This document shows positions 1 to 56,783 of a stretch of 64,000 nt of DNA, one piece after another. Positions within the stretch are counted from its first letter, which is position 1. Each line of letters begins with the position of its first letter. The notes beneath the pieces are model-generated. The model was not told the DNA's origin and did not search any database. It saw nothing but the letters and a program-made list of their open reading frames with translations. The DNA is from Oncomelania hupensis (lineage: Eukaryota; Mollusca; Gastropoda; Littorinimorpha; Pomatiopsidae), in contig CM072512.1 of the NCBI GenBank assembly GCA_036898135.1, positions 13,303,965-13,367,964 of the forward strand. The letters are read 5' to 3'. The position numbers and the translations under genes are program-made.

Positions 1-284
1 TTTAATGTTCAGTGGAAGCATGTTTGTTGTTGCAGAGTGACTGAATGTTTCACCGCATCACCAAAATAAAATCCTATGTATTTGGAATTCGTTGGGTAAT
101 AGTGTTGGGAAAAAATGGATAAAGACATTACAAGAGTTTGAACAACAAAAACAAAACAGGAAATGTTTACATGAGTAAGAGGAATAAAGAGAACACTTTA
201 AAAAAAAAACGAAGAAGGAAAAACACAATTTAAGGGATGATGAAGTAAATTAAATGATGATTACATGAAAGAAAGTGAGCGCAC

Positions 285-8094
<7,810 letters not shown>

Positions 8095-8299
8095 CTATCT
8101 CTTAATGGGTCAATTGTGTATTCATTTTAAAAACAAACCAGACTGTTACCACAGTTCGCTTCAAACTGGTTGGGTTCTTTCACTTGTGAAATAAATTATG
8201 AAATAACATTTTAATGCATGTTATTACAAACCTTTACACCAGGCTGTCGCACTACATAGCATTATGTTTAAATCAATTTTTTTTTTATTGCATGGCCGA

Positions 8300-8835
8300 C
8301 TGGCAAGGTGGAAGCCAATTTGGAAAGACAGGACCATCAGTCTACATTCCAAGGTAAGGCTGCTGCACTCCCTTGTCATCTCCATCTTCCTATATGCTTG
8401 CGAAACATGGACCCTCACAGCAGATCTACAACGAAGAATACAAAGCATGGAGATGAGGTGCTGCAGAAGACTTCTGGGCATTTCCTATACCCAGCACATC
8501 ACCAACGACAAAGTATGACAGACCATCACACAAGCCATTGGACAACACAATGACATGCTCACGGTGGTGAAAAAACTGAAACTCCGATGGTGTGGCCACG
8601 TCACCAGATCATCAGGTCTTGCAAAGACCATCCTGCAAGGCACAGTGCAAGGAGGTAGAAGAAGAGGGAGACCGAAAAAGATGTGGGGAGGACAACATTC
8701 GAGAATGGACTGGTTTGACACTGAGCGAAACAATATCAGGGTTGCCGAGGACAGGGAAAGATGGAGTACGCTGGTTAAACGATCATCTGTTGGTGCCCCT
8801 ACGACCTCCGAGTTATGGGATAGGATAGGATAGGC
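8300..8835 (+). mobile_element. RTE-like LINE 3' end upstream of the CDKL-like gene
   Basis: Plus strand encodes SIFLYACETWTLTADLQRRI, MEMRCCRRLLGISYTQHITN, LTVVKKLKLRWCGHVTRSSG and RRRGRPKKMW, with small frameshifts, then the (GGATA)n tail at 8817-8833. Opposite in orientation to the kinase gene, 330 bp upstream of its first coding exon. Confidence 0.82.
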
Positions 8836-9589
8836 ATGGCCGATAGTAACTTTTTCAAAGTATTCCTTTGAGTGAATAACATTTTTTGTGTCTTCTGCAA
8901 TTAACAACAGTTACTCAGTACTCTTGTCTGTTGTTTTAAAGATGTTTTCATTAATTAATAATCCCGTCACCAGCAAGAAAAATACAACCTATAGCATAGG
9001 ATCAACTAAATCAATTAGTCAATGTACTGATTGTTGTGGTTGCATGTTCAAATCAAATCAGATACTCCAATGACGTCGCCCACAGCTCTTTCACATGTTT
9101 GACGATGTATTAATATTTATGAGTTTTTGATACTATTCATGTGGGCTCTCTTAGAAAGCAATCCAAATCCTGAATCATTCCATTGCATGTCTAGAACCCA
9201 TCATTCATAGCATAGCATAGTTCGGTTTATACGCCAACAGTCTTTGGCCCTCATATTAAATCTTGACGAGACCCATGGCCTCATTCAGTCATTGCCTACC
9301 ATGAGTACCAATTTAGACCCTTGGATCTGATTTGATTTTATTTTCAATCATTTTACTTCTTTAGCTTTCAATTTACTGCCGGTTGCATACAGGTCAAAAT
9401 ATTTCAACTCAAAATGAATAATAAATCATCTTGCGGTCAGTAATTCATTACCCACACTTTCCGACTGTGAAACAGAAACTACGCACACCGAAGCAGAAGA
9501 AAATGGCGAGCCACATGAGAAACGACACCGAAGCGAGCATTACAACTCTATTTTCTGAATAAAAACTGGAAGACAGGCCCATAAAAAGT

Positions 9590-9835
9590 ATTGATTTACC
9601 TTCTATGGTGAGTCTCATATTGCTCTTTATACCCATTTTATCCATTTGTGTTTGGAATCATCGTGAAAATTATCCAAAACTGAGCGAAACCAAGCACATT
9701 TTCTTCCCACTTGTTTCCACTGACAACAAATATTGACTTGCGCATTAGGCAATTTCCGCGCGTTCCAGCGTTTCCGGCCACGGCTGTTGTCCGCCAGGCT
9801 AGCAGACGACAAAAGCATGCGGGACTATTCCAGCG
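9590..9835 (-). promoter_or_regulatory. possible promoter / 5' UTR exon of the CDKL-like gene
   Basis: A GC- and CpG-richer island in AT-rich surroundings, 1.6 kb upstream of the CDKL coding start. On the minus strand it ends in a good donor-like AAG/GTAAAT near 9600. No TATA box is evident. This could be the non-coding first exon; there is no direct proof, and short ORFs across it show no known domain. Confidence 0.25.
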
Positions 9836-10079
9836 GTTTTTGGCAGTTTGCTGACGGAATTACGTGTTTTTGTAATGCATAATCCATTAATCCAGTTTGG
9901 CCGTTTTATTTTCTTCTTCTGTGGGGTCTTTGAGGTAGCCAAATTGGTAAATATAGCTCAATACGTGTTTTCTTAAAACCACCATGATGATGCCCATCCA
10001 CCCCTCTCCCCTCAAAGAAAAAGAACAGAGCCAGAGGTGAGAGGAAAGAAGACCTGTGGGATTGGGGAAACACGGGAAA

Positions 10080-10088
10080 CAACAGAAA

Positions 10089-10135
<47 letters not shown>

Positions 10136-10136
10136 A
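10080..10136. repeat. (GAT)n microsatellite
   Basis: About 16 perfect GAT units. Confidence 0.95.
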
Positions 10137-10168
10137 TGATGAAGTAATAATGATTAAAGGATAGCGCT

Positions 10169-10968
10169 GAGAACATTACATTACATTACATGATTATTGC
10201 TTTAGGTCCAGCGGACTCTTCCGAGCCAAATCAGGACAGGACAACCCCTGATCCGCATAAAAGATCTGCTGAAACAACCCTAGTGGTAAAACAGAAAGCT
10301 CTCCACCAGCCAGTCACTTTACAATAAAGACATCCCACGCAGGGGGACGCTGAGGTTGTACTCTATTTTTTTATCGAACCCCCGTTTACAAAAACAAAAT
10401 AAAATACAAACATCATAAATTAACAAAACACATACATATATAAAATGCCTATATTGCTAAATAATAACATCATAGGAAGCCCCAGTGACCACGTGTGTGT
10501 TATGTAGATAGATTAAAGTCCCACGTCACATATACTATAGCGACCACCTGCAGAAAGCATCCAATATTCGCAAGCTGATCCAACAGACCTCATACGTCCC
10601 CTATATGCTACAGGGTCTGGTGAGCAGAAATCTAATCAACAACAGACCTCGTACACAAATGATTGATTGATTTATTGTTGCTTTAGGTCCAGCGGACTCC
10701 TCCGAGCCAAATCAGGACCGGACAACCCCCGATCCGCATAAAAGATCTGCTGAAACAACCCTCATACACAAATAAGGAGTCTTGTCCCGGAAGAGTTTTC
10801 AAGAATAAAGGTAGATGACTGGTCTAGCGAAGAAGAAGATATATAGCAGATTGATAGAACAGAGCAGGAATGAGAAAGAGCAAATGAGAAAGACAGCCAC
10901 AGCACTAAATTTCCAGAAAGTGGGGATACTATTTATACTGAAACCCCTGGCACCCCAGCGGGGGTAGC
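10169..10968 (-). mobile_element. ~590-bp repeat family, copy 1, enlarged by nested insertions
   Basis: Minus orientation: starts with the GC-rich hairpin CCCCCGCTGGGGTGCC, then a TATA-like TATAAATAG, and ends near AAGCAATAATC plus an (ATGTA)n tail. It is about 800 bp because it holds at least one insertion (10661-10759) and two smaller ones. No long ORF. Confidence 0.75.
10647..10773 (-). mobile_element. truncated copy of the same family nested within copy 1
   Basis: Insert 10661-10759 is the 3' 80 bp of the family plus an (ATCA)n-type tail. It is flanked by 14-bp direct repeats CCTCGTACACAAAT and CCTCATACACAAAT (one mismatch). The uninterrupted target is seen in the copy at 31741. Confidence 0.8.
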
Positions 10969-11837
10969 GCTAAGAACACGAAGGTTAAAAATCACAGTAT
11001 ATAAAACATGATTAGAAAAAAAAAACAATCTATAAGTAGGCTATACCATGCAGCTACTGTTTGAATAAACACAAATGCATAATAAATTATACGTACTATT
11101 CACAGCAGAAACACTTTTTATTCCTTCAACACACCAGTGTATTTATTGTTATAGTACTAATGGCACTACAAAGCTGGAAATTACAATTATTGTTTAATTG
11201 TGCTTCCATAAAGGCATATATTATGAGATCAGCTGCTATTGTATGTTTAGTAATAGAATTATAATATTTAGTAAATATCAAATACGAGTAAAGTTAACAA
11301 ACATTTTGGAGAGAAAAAAATGTACACAACAACAAAAAAAACCAAAAGAACATAAAACAACTAATATTAAATAAAGAGCAAACAGTAGAAGCAAAATAAC
11401 CATGTGCAACAATTAACTTATTAAGTTTAAGAGTTTTCTGCTTAATTTTAATAAAGATAAACCGATAAATAAATAAATTAATTAAAAATATATAATTTTA
11501 TAATAGTTATATTTATAATAATAATAATAATAATAATAATACAATTACATTTGTTTTAATGGTAAACAGATAAAGAAAAAGTTAATTACAACTGCAAATG
11601 TAGGTTTTTAAAGAAAGAATTATTTTAAACACATAAAACAATAACAGTATTAATTCAATGTATAATTTAAATATAGCTCTGCTTAATGTAACAAATCTCA
11701 CATTGGTCTACACGTAACTACAATATGTAACTGGAGATTGCATCAAGTCTACAAAATACACAAAGACAACAGTAACACAAATTCAAAACATAAACAGATG
11801 CCAAAAATGATGCCATACAAAAAAACAACAACATTGT

Positions 11838-12165
11838 TATGCAATTTGCTCTGGCACATAAAAACATTATGCATTTGCTTTGGCACAACAAAACATCTTT
11901 ATGCCATTGCTTTGTGCACATCAAAATGTTATTTATGACACTTGCTTCAGCGCATAAAATACTGTTATGTCCGCTTTCAGTACATCAAACTGCTGTTACG
12001 CCACTTGCTTTTTCAAAAAAAAAAAATGCTGTAATGCCAATTGCTATTGGCACATCAAAACGTTATCGTATGGAATGCCATTGGTTTGGCACATCAAAAC
12101 TCTGTTATGTCATTTGCTTTGGCACATCAAACTGCTGTTATTGAAAGATTGTTATGCCACTATGT
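11838..12165 (+). repeat. ~30-bp minisatellite
   Basis: About ten diverged units of the type TTTGCTTTGGCACATCAAAA plus TGTTATGCCA. ORFs through it repeat WHIKTLL-like peptides and are not genes. Confidence 0.85.
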
Positions 12166-12169
12166 AGGC

Positions 12170-13655
12170 AAACGACAAGGCAGTGCAAAAGATAAGGCAG
12201 AGCCGAATATATAACAATACAACTAAAGGACTACAAACTTGACAAGTTTATATAATAACATACAACACACACATAAAAGGCATGACAAGGAAAGGTTTAC
12301 ACAATATCCGTTAACAAAATAATAAGCCAAAGTCGACACAACTTCTGTTAACAAGATTAACAAAAACACACAAAAAAGATATGACAAAAGCAATTAAGAT
12401 CTGTGTACAAGACTTCCATTAACAAGATCATAATCACAGAAAGATTTGATAAATAAAGGCCTACAAAAGTGATATTAACAAACGTATCTTTTATAATCAC
12501 AGAAAACCGCCACCGGAAGTGCATAGTCTAGTTGTTTTAACAAATTTATTTATATGTGAATACATATGTTAAGTTACAACAGTTAACAAGATAATGGTTA
12601 TTTAAAAAAAAAAATTAAAAGAAAAACATGTGAATACACATGTCATATCAAAAGTTAACTGTAAATAAATACACCAAAAAATGTGAAATATCACTTTAAT
12701 TATTATTTTTAAAAGGTCCATGTGAATACATATATATATGTTGATTTGACAATATATGTGATGTAAGCCTATCACAAGTTCAGCAACACTGTAAAAACAG
12801 CTCTGGACAATGCAACAAAGATTCTAGTAAGATTGTAACATTAACCAAAACCGCATCATGGATGAAATAGTGACTCTGTAGGAGACAGTCTTTTGGCAAA
12901 CTGAGATTATAGCTTTCATATTATATCAAACTATTACTTTAAATTATAAATTATTATTACTTAAATTCTTTTTTGGTAAACGGTTCACACAAAAACGATA
13001 TAGTATTAAAGTTGTCAACCAGAGAGATGGTAAGTAAAAGTTATAATAATTATTTTTGACAAACATTGAGAAAGTCCGATGACTAATCGCCCCCAGCTTT
13101 ACTTCTTTATGGGTGACCTTTATTTAGAGTTGTGACTGTAGATGCATTACCTTTAACCTTGTTGGGTTCACAAAGAAACAAAAAAATAATATCTTTTAAG
13201 CGTACTTTGGTAGTTTTCCAGTGTTCTTCTTAGTCTCGAATGGTTAAGAATTGTGAAGAAAATAACATTGTTGGCTTGACTTGTGCATGATGGTCACAAT
13301 AATTATAGTATTTGGCTAGCGCTAGGTGTTGCCTTAAGTAGTTATTTTGTGGGCTAGTGCACTACACAAGGACAGATTAATCTAGTCTTCGGTTGTGACC
13401 TAGGACAACACCAAATGTTGAAGAAATGTTAATTTATACAGGACATCAAAACTTGCACACCAATAGGTTTGCTCACAGTGTTCGATGTCTGGACTTTTTA
13501 GTTTATTTATTTATGTTATGTTTTTAAATATTTTATTATATTTTATGGACAATTAGATTATGACATGTTGATGACGAATATCTAATATGAGCATATGAAT
13601 TTGTTATTTCATTCACATATTAATCTACATCATTCTTTATTCTCTTTTAGCTTGT
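12170..13655. other. AT-rich intergenic sequence
   Basis: No exon, RNA gene or well-defined repeat recognised. Codon-like structure is absent. Confidence 0.45.
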
Positions 13656-13657
13656 CT

Positions 13658-14172
13658 GATCCCGCCACAAGTATATCAACTAACAAGTTAGTATCTCGTA
13701 TTGCCCCCAGTCGACGTGCGGTGGTCCCGTTTAGCCACAAGCTGAGACGGGGAAATCCCAAACCTAAAAATAGAATAGAGAATTCTGGGAAATCTGTTCT
13801 CGCGAAGATGTGCTCGCTGAAATGAAACGAAAGTTGGGAGAGGAACTGCATATTTCTGGTAGTGAACAAAGGCAGAAACTTGTCAGCAGTATTATCAGCG
13901 ATGGATTTATAATGGACGAAGTGCTCCATACCTATGAGGTTGCCTTTGCTCGAGCAAAGAAACTAAAGAAGGATTTGGCCGACGTCATTTCAGAAAAGGA
14001 TTTCTCTACCCATAATTCCCCTGGGTTTTGAAGTTTCTAAAAAGTTATTTCAGGCCGACGACGCTCTATGGAGCGAAAAGCATGTAAAGGGAAGCAACCG
14101 GTTGTACGCGCACGTCGATAGAGACATAGAAGAGAAATACTAACTTGTTAGTTGATATACTTGTGATCCCGC
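13658..14172. mobile_element. 499-bp inverted-repeat DNA element with 8-bp target duplication (hAT-like)
   Basis: The ends are a perfect 28-bp inverted repeat (left 13667-13694 begins ACAAGTATATCAACTAACAA; right ends at 14164). The direct repeat GATCCCGC occurs at 13658-13665 and 14165-14172. The length of duplication fits hAT-type transposition. Inside is a protein-like plus-strand frame (next entry). It lies between the AOX polyadenylation site and the CDKL-like gene. Confidence 0.8.
13810..14031 (+). pseudogene. protein-like ORF inside the 13.7-kb element, frameshifted
   Basis: Reads LAEMKRKLGEELHISGSEQR through EVAFARAKKLKKDLADVISE and stops at 14029-14031. A different frame then stays open (VSKKLFQADDALWSEKHVKG) until a stop that falls in the right inverted repeat. 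Charged, helical, coding-like sequence. I do not recognise the family. It may be a transposase end or a captured host exon. Confidence 0.45.
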
Positions 14173-14441
14173 AAACTGGCTTTTTATGTTTTCTATGCAT
14201 TGAGCCAGACAAGCTTACATACATATATTTTGTAGAGTATTGTATGTAAACATTAAGTTACTTTAATTATGACACTAATTTTCAGGAACAGTAGATGCGG
14301 ATGGGTGTTATCATTGTCATTACTTTAGACTTTTGATAATTGTTCTATTTGCATTCGGTTTTGTATTTATTGTTTTCCATGTACTATACTGTGACCCTTT
14401 TCTAAGGGCCATTGCCTTCAGAAATTAAGTTTTGTTCATTG

Positions 14442-14447
14442 TTTATT
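14442..14447 (-). terminator. polyadenylation signal AATAAA of AOX
   Basis: On the minus strand AATAAA lies 85 nt after the AOX stop codon at 14532. Cleavage would be expected roughly 10-30 nt further left. No other canonical signal is as close. Confidence 0.6.
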
Positions 14448-14531
14448 TTTCTGGTCTGACAGGAGACGCAAAGAACTTGGGTCCTTTGGGTCACGTGATG
14501 ACCTCAGATCACTGTGACATCATTAGGAACA

Positions 14532-51173
<36,642 letters not shown>

Positions 51174-51624
51174 GGTCACAGTGCACAGTTGAGTTAAACT
51201 ACTTTTGCACACAGAAATGTTAACAGTACTCCCAAATGTGTTAATGTTTCAAATGCGGAATTGTATCCCCCGTTTGCACAAATTTGTTGCTACTGTACTC
51301 CAGAAAAAATGGCACTGCTGTTTTAACCAATGGCACTGTTGTTCATACTGTCACAAGTACGTGAATAGATGTTCAAATAGGCCAAAATTATTGGATTGAA
51401 CTGAATTGAATTGGCATTGCTGACACAAAAATTATATATAAAATTATGTTAATTATTAATCCGACTAAAAACTTAAAAGTAATGTCACAAACTGTTTTAA
51501 GTCCGAGACCAGATTCCTCGAACATCTTTTATTAAAAAATATTTATGTTGATTTATAAATAATGTGATACTTCCTTTCTAGACCGGAAAATGTTTCTGTA
51601 TTGCACACGTGGGATTAATTACAT

Positions 51625-51905
51625 TTTTTAAAATCGTTCTTACATAGCGCTTTTTCAGGTCAAGAGCTGCTCATGGCGCGGACTGATACAGGATCTCTAA
51701 ACCTAGTCATCCGAGGCGCCCATTAGCTGTCTTATGATCTGGCGCGCCCCAGACTGAGAGTACTGACTGTATGTATGTATGTATCTGGCACCTTCCTGTC
51801 TAGCACATGAGCGTCAGGATCGTTGAAAATCTTTACATTTTACTGCGTGCGTGCACGGGACTAAACCTCGGTTTATACTCTCATCCGAAGGAGTAACTCG
51901 TAAAA
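51625..51905 (-). repeat. SINE copy just upstream of AOX exon 1
   Basis: Minus strand: ACTCCTTCGGATGAGAGTAT, GATCCTGACGCTCATGTGCT, then an ATAC run, then GAGCAGCTCTTGACCTG and GCGCTATGTAAGAACGATT, the L2-type SINE tail. About 450 bp upstream of the inferred start codon. Confidence 0.75.
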
Positions 51906-52830
51906 TTCTACACACATCGGTTCATTCAGTCTCGCGACTAAATGGAATGGAGTCGCTGGGGAAAAGATGATGAACGCTGTCACCGAGATCTTTGATTGCG
52001 TAACCACACATGAGTTACATTATTATTCCAAGCACGTTAACTGCTGCATCCCGTAACTGAAGACTCTATAATGTGTAAGGAGAAAACAACCCACTATATC
52101 TATTTCTCTATATATCTATATCTATCTCTACATATACATATATCTACCCATTCACACACAGCCATGCCAAAGTAGTTTATCATTACTATCTACAATTATA
52201 ACCGTCACAAAAATCACTAGAAAATAAAGCTAAAAGTCATTTAGAGTTTTTCCTAACATGTTTCATAGAAAAAAAAACAAACTATTCCATGCACTGCCGT
52301 TTATCAAGTTCTCGCAAGAAAATAACTACTTCCATTGAGTTTTAACAAATCCTTACAGGAAAAATAAATTTCCTTCGAATCAATGAATGTTACCAAATTT
52401 TCACAGGAAAAATAACTACATTTCCATTGACCGTTACCAAATGCAGGAAAAATGACTACTTCCATTGAGTTGCATCAAGTTAGTGACCCAGTTACTCCGT
52501 CCACCGCAATGAACGACCGAGCCATGCGCCGAGCATTCTACAGTAGCTTGGAGAGAGAGAGAGAGGCGTCTAAACAGTGTTCAACACCAATACAAGGACA
52601 AATCCACACAAATCAGAACACTGTATGTACAGCCATCTAGATAGCCACACTGTGTTATTATTGTGCGTGACATGTATCCAGACTCACAGTGGCACTGATT
52701 GAATTCTAGGTTTAGCGCTCAATCGCAGTACGAGAACATTGTTTCACTGTTATCAGCATCTTACAGACTGTGTGCGTCGCAACAAAACACTCCACGAATG
52801 TTTGCATCTCTCCCCCCCTCTTCCCCCCTC

Positions 52831-52835
52831 CTCTC

Positions 52836-52927
<92 letters not shown>
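52831..52927. repeat. (CT)n microsatellite
   Basis: About 46 CT units. Confidence 0.97.
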
Positions 52928-52933
<6 letters not shown>

Positions 52934-53339
52934 CAGCTTTAGCTAGGTTGTAAGATTATAGGCATTGTTAAGCCTAAATCCTTGATCCTAATAATACTAC
53001 TACCACATGGAATTTATATAGCACGGAATCGTAATCTAGGACTGACCTCAGGAACAGCGCTTTACAATACAATTTACAGAAAGAAAGATCAATAGTACCA
53101 AAAAACAACAAAAAAGATTACATAATTATTTAACTTTTACAGACAGGCAAAACTATACACGCAAGAAAATGAGTCGTCACGTACGATCCAATGTTCAATG
53201 TCTCTGTCTCAATGTCTGTGTCTGCCTGTCTGCCTGTCCGTCTCTGTCTGTCTGTCTGTCTCTCCCCCAGCAGTAAGACAGGCCCACAGAACCTAATATT
53301 ATCATGTAAAAGGTTTCGACTTCGACCTCTCTGTCTCAC

Positions 53340-53382
53340 TCTCCTTCCCTTTCTCTCTCCCTCCCTCTCTCTCTCTCTCTCC

Positions 53383-53424
<42 letters not shown>

Positions 53425-53425
53425 C
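53340..53425. repeat. CT-rich tract
   Basis: Interrupted CT repeats with CCCT and CTTT variants. Confidence 0.9.
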
Positions 53426-54142
53426 TCTCAGCTTCCTCCACACAATCTCCCTAACGCTCTCACCACACACACACACACACCTACACACACACACACTCTT
53501 ATCCCCCCACCCACCCCACCTTAACTTTTAACACAACACACCCAATCAAATACACCACTCGCTAACCACTCATCGTAATGGACCTGGTCTTTACCCAATC
53601 CATCATTTCAACAAACGCAATTCTCAATTATTTAGAGACGTCGTTGCAACTTCGTGATACAGCAGTTTTGACTGACAACGTAATCGTTCCTCTGCAAGGC
53701 AAAACTACATTTTAAACTCCCTGGACTTGCAATGTTTACCTCTAATTCAATAAACACTATTAAAATAAACTATTTTTTCAAAAACTAGCTCTCTGGATCA
53801 CTGTTGACAAATGCATTAAAAAAATCTGCAAAGAGTTAAAGGGAAGCAAGGGTCACTGAGAGAGGACACTTCAGTTAAAACTCCCCTTACGAATGAAAGG
53901 TTTTAATTTATTAAACAAACAGAAACACCCGGCTCTTTAAAATTCAACGCGCAAGCACGTCTAGCTGAAATTATTGACGGCAGTGATCCAACCAGCAATA
54001 AAAGGTTCCATACGCAGCATGACTTTTCGCAGACGGTTCCTTCCGCCATGCATCATTACTACACAGGTTATGCACGCTAACTCGTGCCGCATTTATTTCA
54101 AATAAGACATGCATCACTGTATCCTGAACTGATGGCCGAAGA

Positions 54143-54395
54143 TCGTGAGGAGGAGGAGGAGGAAGAGGAAGAGGAAGAGAAAGAAGAAGAAGAAGAAGAA
54201 GAAGAAGAAGAAGAAGAAGAAGAAGAAGAAGAAGAAGAAGAAGAAGAAGAAGAAGAAGAAGAAAAAGAAGAAAAAGAAGAAGAAGAAAAAGAAGAAAAAG
54301 AAGAAGAAGAAGAAGAAGAAAAGAAAAAAAAAAAAAAGAAGAAGAAGAAGAAGAAGAAGAAGAAGAAGAAGAAGAAGAAGAAGAAGAAGAAGAAT
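54143..54395. repeat. ~250-bp (GAA)n purine tract
   Basis: About 80 GAA/GAG units, long enough for triplex (H-DNA) formation. ORFs are poly-Glu, poly-Lys or poly-Leu artefacts. Confidence 0.97.
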
Positions 54396-54677
54396 TAATT
54401 AATTGCATGAGAACTCACACACATTTCGATAACTGTATTAACTACCAAAACCGTTACTCAGTACATGCACAATTAGTTAATAACACCACTACCCTCCCCC
54501 CCCCCCCCCGCCATCCCTTTTAATCTTCTTCTATAACAGCTATCCTCTAGAGCCAATCACGACACTGATTAATATCCACACACACAACCGTGCAGAAACG
54601 CCGTTGTGCTGACTTTAATGAAACTCTGCATACGTTACTTTGACATTTTTACAAATTTGTCCATTTTTTGAAGCTAT

Positions 54678-54756
54678 CCCTAACCCTAACTCTAATCCTA
54701 ACCCAAACCCTAACCCTTAACCTAACCCTAAGCCTAACACAGCCCTAACCCTAACG
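54678..54756. repeat. interstitial telomere-like (CCCTAA)n
   Basis: About 12 degenerate CCCTAA/CCTAAC units. TTAGGG is the usual telomere repeat in molluscs and vertebrates. Internal, so a relic or a repair-inserted patch. Confidence 0.75.
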
Positions 54757-55424
54757 GAACACTGTTTTGACGTCAAAATAATGGGTTCCGTCAAAAGAAT
54801 GTACGTAGACGTTCACGTGTATGTCAGAATAACGCCGTTTCTATCTAGCCACACACACACACACACCCACACACACAGAAAACACGCACGCACGCAATGT
54901 CAATATAAGCTCGGGTATTTGACGATGAAATAACCTCTTCATCATGATCCAAATCCCAGTCCAATTAACCCTGCAGGTTAATCAATACCGCTTTTACGGT
55001 CAAATCCAAGATAAATTTCATCAAACCCAGCACTCATCATTATCAATCGATGTGCTGGCAGTTCCTTAGTGCTATTATTAATTCGACATTAGCTTTGCTG
55101 TCATAGTTAGTATTAATATTGTCAGTTTACAAGAATTGTTAGGTTCTGCAGATATATAGAACGAGACTATCGATCGCATCCAGGAATCTGGATTTGGGGC
55201 GATTTATTTTGAGGTAGCTTACAAAACAAAAGACAAATAAATAAATAAATAAACTGAAAATGTGTGCTTTTTACCTTGAGGGTTATGAGTTTCTTTCGAA
55301 TTTTATTATTTCTGTAAATACCACAAGTCCGTTCGTTAATGAAATAATATTATTTTGTGTATGCGTATTACCTCAGTATACAAAATTGTTCTGGATTTGC
55401 TTTGCTAACTAACGAGGACATATC

Positions 55425-55645
55425 TGGAAGAAGAAGAAGGAGGAGGAGGAGGAGGAGGAGGAGAAGAAGAAGAAGAAGAAGAAGAAGAAGAAGAAGAAGA
55501 AAGAAAGAAAATAAAAGAAAGAAAGAAAAAGAAAAAGAAAAAGAAAAAGAAAGAAAGAAGGAAAGAAAGAAAGAGCAGAGACAAAGGAGAAAAAGAGGAG
55601 GAGGAGGAAGAAGAAGAGGAGGAAAGAAGAAGAAAAAAAACAAAT
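55425..55645. repeat. ~220-bp purine tract (GGA, GAA, AAAG)
   Basis: Consecutive GGA, GAA and GAAA blocks on the plus strand; no gene. Confidence 0.95.
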
Positions 55646-55699
55646 AAAGGAAAGAAAGACAGAAAGAAAGAGCGGATAAGAAGATGTTAGTTATTCATT

Positions 55700-56281
55700 G
55701 CTTACAGGGTCCAACGGACTGCAAAGAGCCGAATCAGGACCACAAAATCAGGACCACAACTTGGTTGAAGGAGGAATCACCTCTGATTCGTACAAAAGGT
55801 TTGCTGAAACAACCCTAGTGGTAACACTGAAGGCACGCCACCAGCCGGTCACTTTACAATAAAGGCACCCCACACAGGGGACGCTGAGGCTATACTCTAA
55901 TTTATTGAACCCCCGTTTACAAAATCAAAATAGAATATAAACATTATACATTATCAACAAAACACATACATATAAAATGCCTACATTGCTAAATAATAAC
56001 ATCTAGGAAACCCTAGTGACTATTTGGCAGAAAGCGTCCAATATTACCAAGCTGATCCAAACAGACACCATACACTAATTAGGGAGTTTTGGACGAGTTT
56101 TCAAGAACAAAAAGATAGGTGATTGGTCTAGCGAAGACGACAGTATAGCAGATTGATAGAACAGATTACGAATGAGTAAGAACAAAGGATAAAAACATCG
56201 ACAGTGGGGATTTAAAGCACTAAATTTCCAGAAAGTGGGGATGCTATTTATACAGATACCCCCGGCACCCCCACCGGGGGC
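55700..56281 (-). mobile_element. ~590-bp repeat family, copy 4
   Basis: Full-length: hairpin CCCCCGGTGGGGGTGCCGGG at the right end, then TATAAATAG, ending with the subfamily end GGGTCCAACGGACTGC at the left. Confidence 0.8.
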
Positions 56282-56712
56282 AAGAAGAAGAAGAAGACTA
56301 CATACTGAATCACTGAATCAAATTTCGTTTTAGCTATTATAATAACAATTAATTTTAATAAAGCGCAATTCCAAACTAACAAGTCTGCTCAAATGTTTCT
56401 GGCCACTGTCAATAAACATACACAGAATCTATCACAGTCTTTTTAGGCGACATTTGATGGAAGCGTTCCTCAACGATACAACTCTCAGCTCAGCGAAGAT
56501 ACACGTCAGGTAGTGTAATTAATGACCTCTTACTCGCACTGGGAATACAATAGAGGATACCAATATTTGTTTTCTAATGAACGAGATACAGACTTGTCTT
56601 AAACTTTGATGGAAACGTTTTATTATGACAAACGCGTGGAGTCTAAGCCTTTTCAGCTTTGCAAACATGATGACACGACCACGACCAAGAAAAAAAAGAA
56701 GAAAAAGAAGAA

Positions 56713-56736
56713 GATGATGATGATGACGACGACGAC

Positions 56737-56782
<46 letters not shown>

Positions 56783-56783
56783 G
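56713..56783. repeat. (GAT)n microsatellite
   Basis: About 22 GAT/GAC units. Confidence 0.95.

Noticed and set aside
54084..54408. Poly-Glu, poly-Lys and poly-Leu open frames over 80-145 residues
   Set aside because: All three arise from one (GAA)n tract read in different frames and strands.
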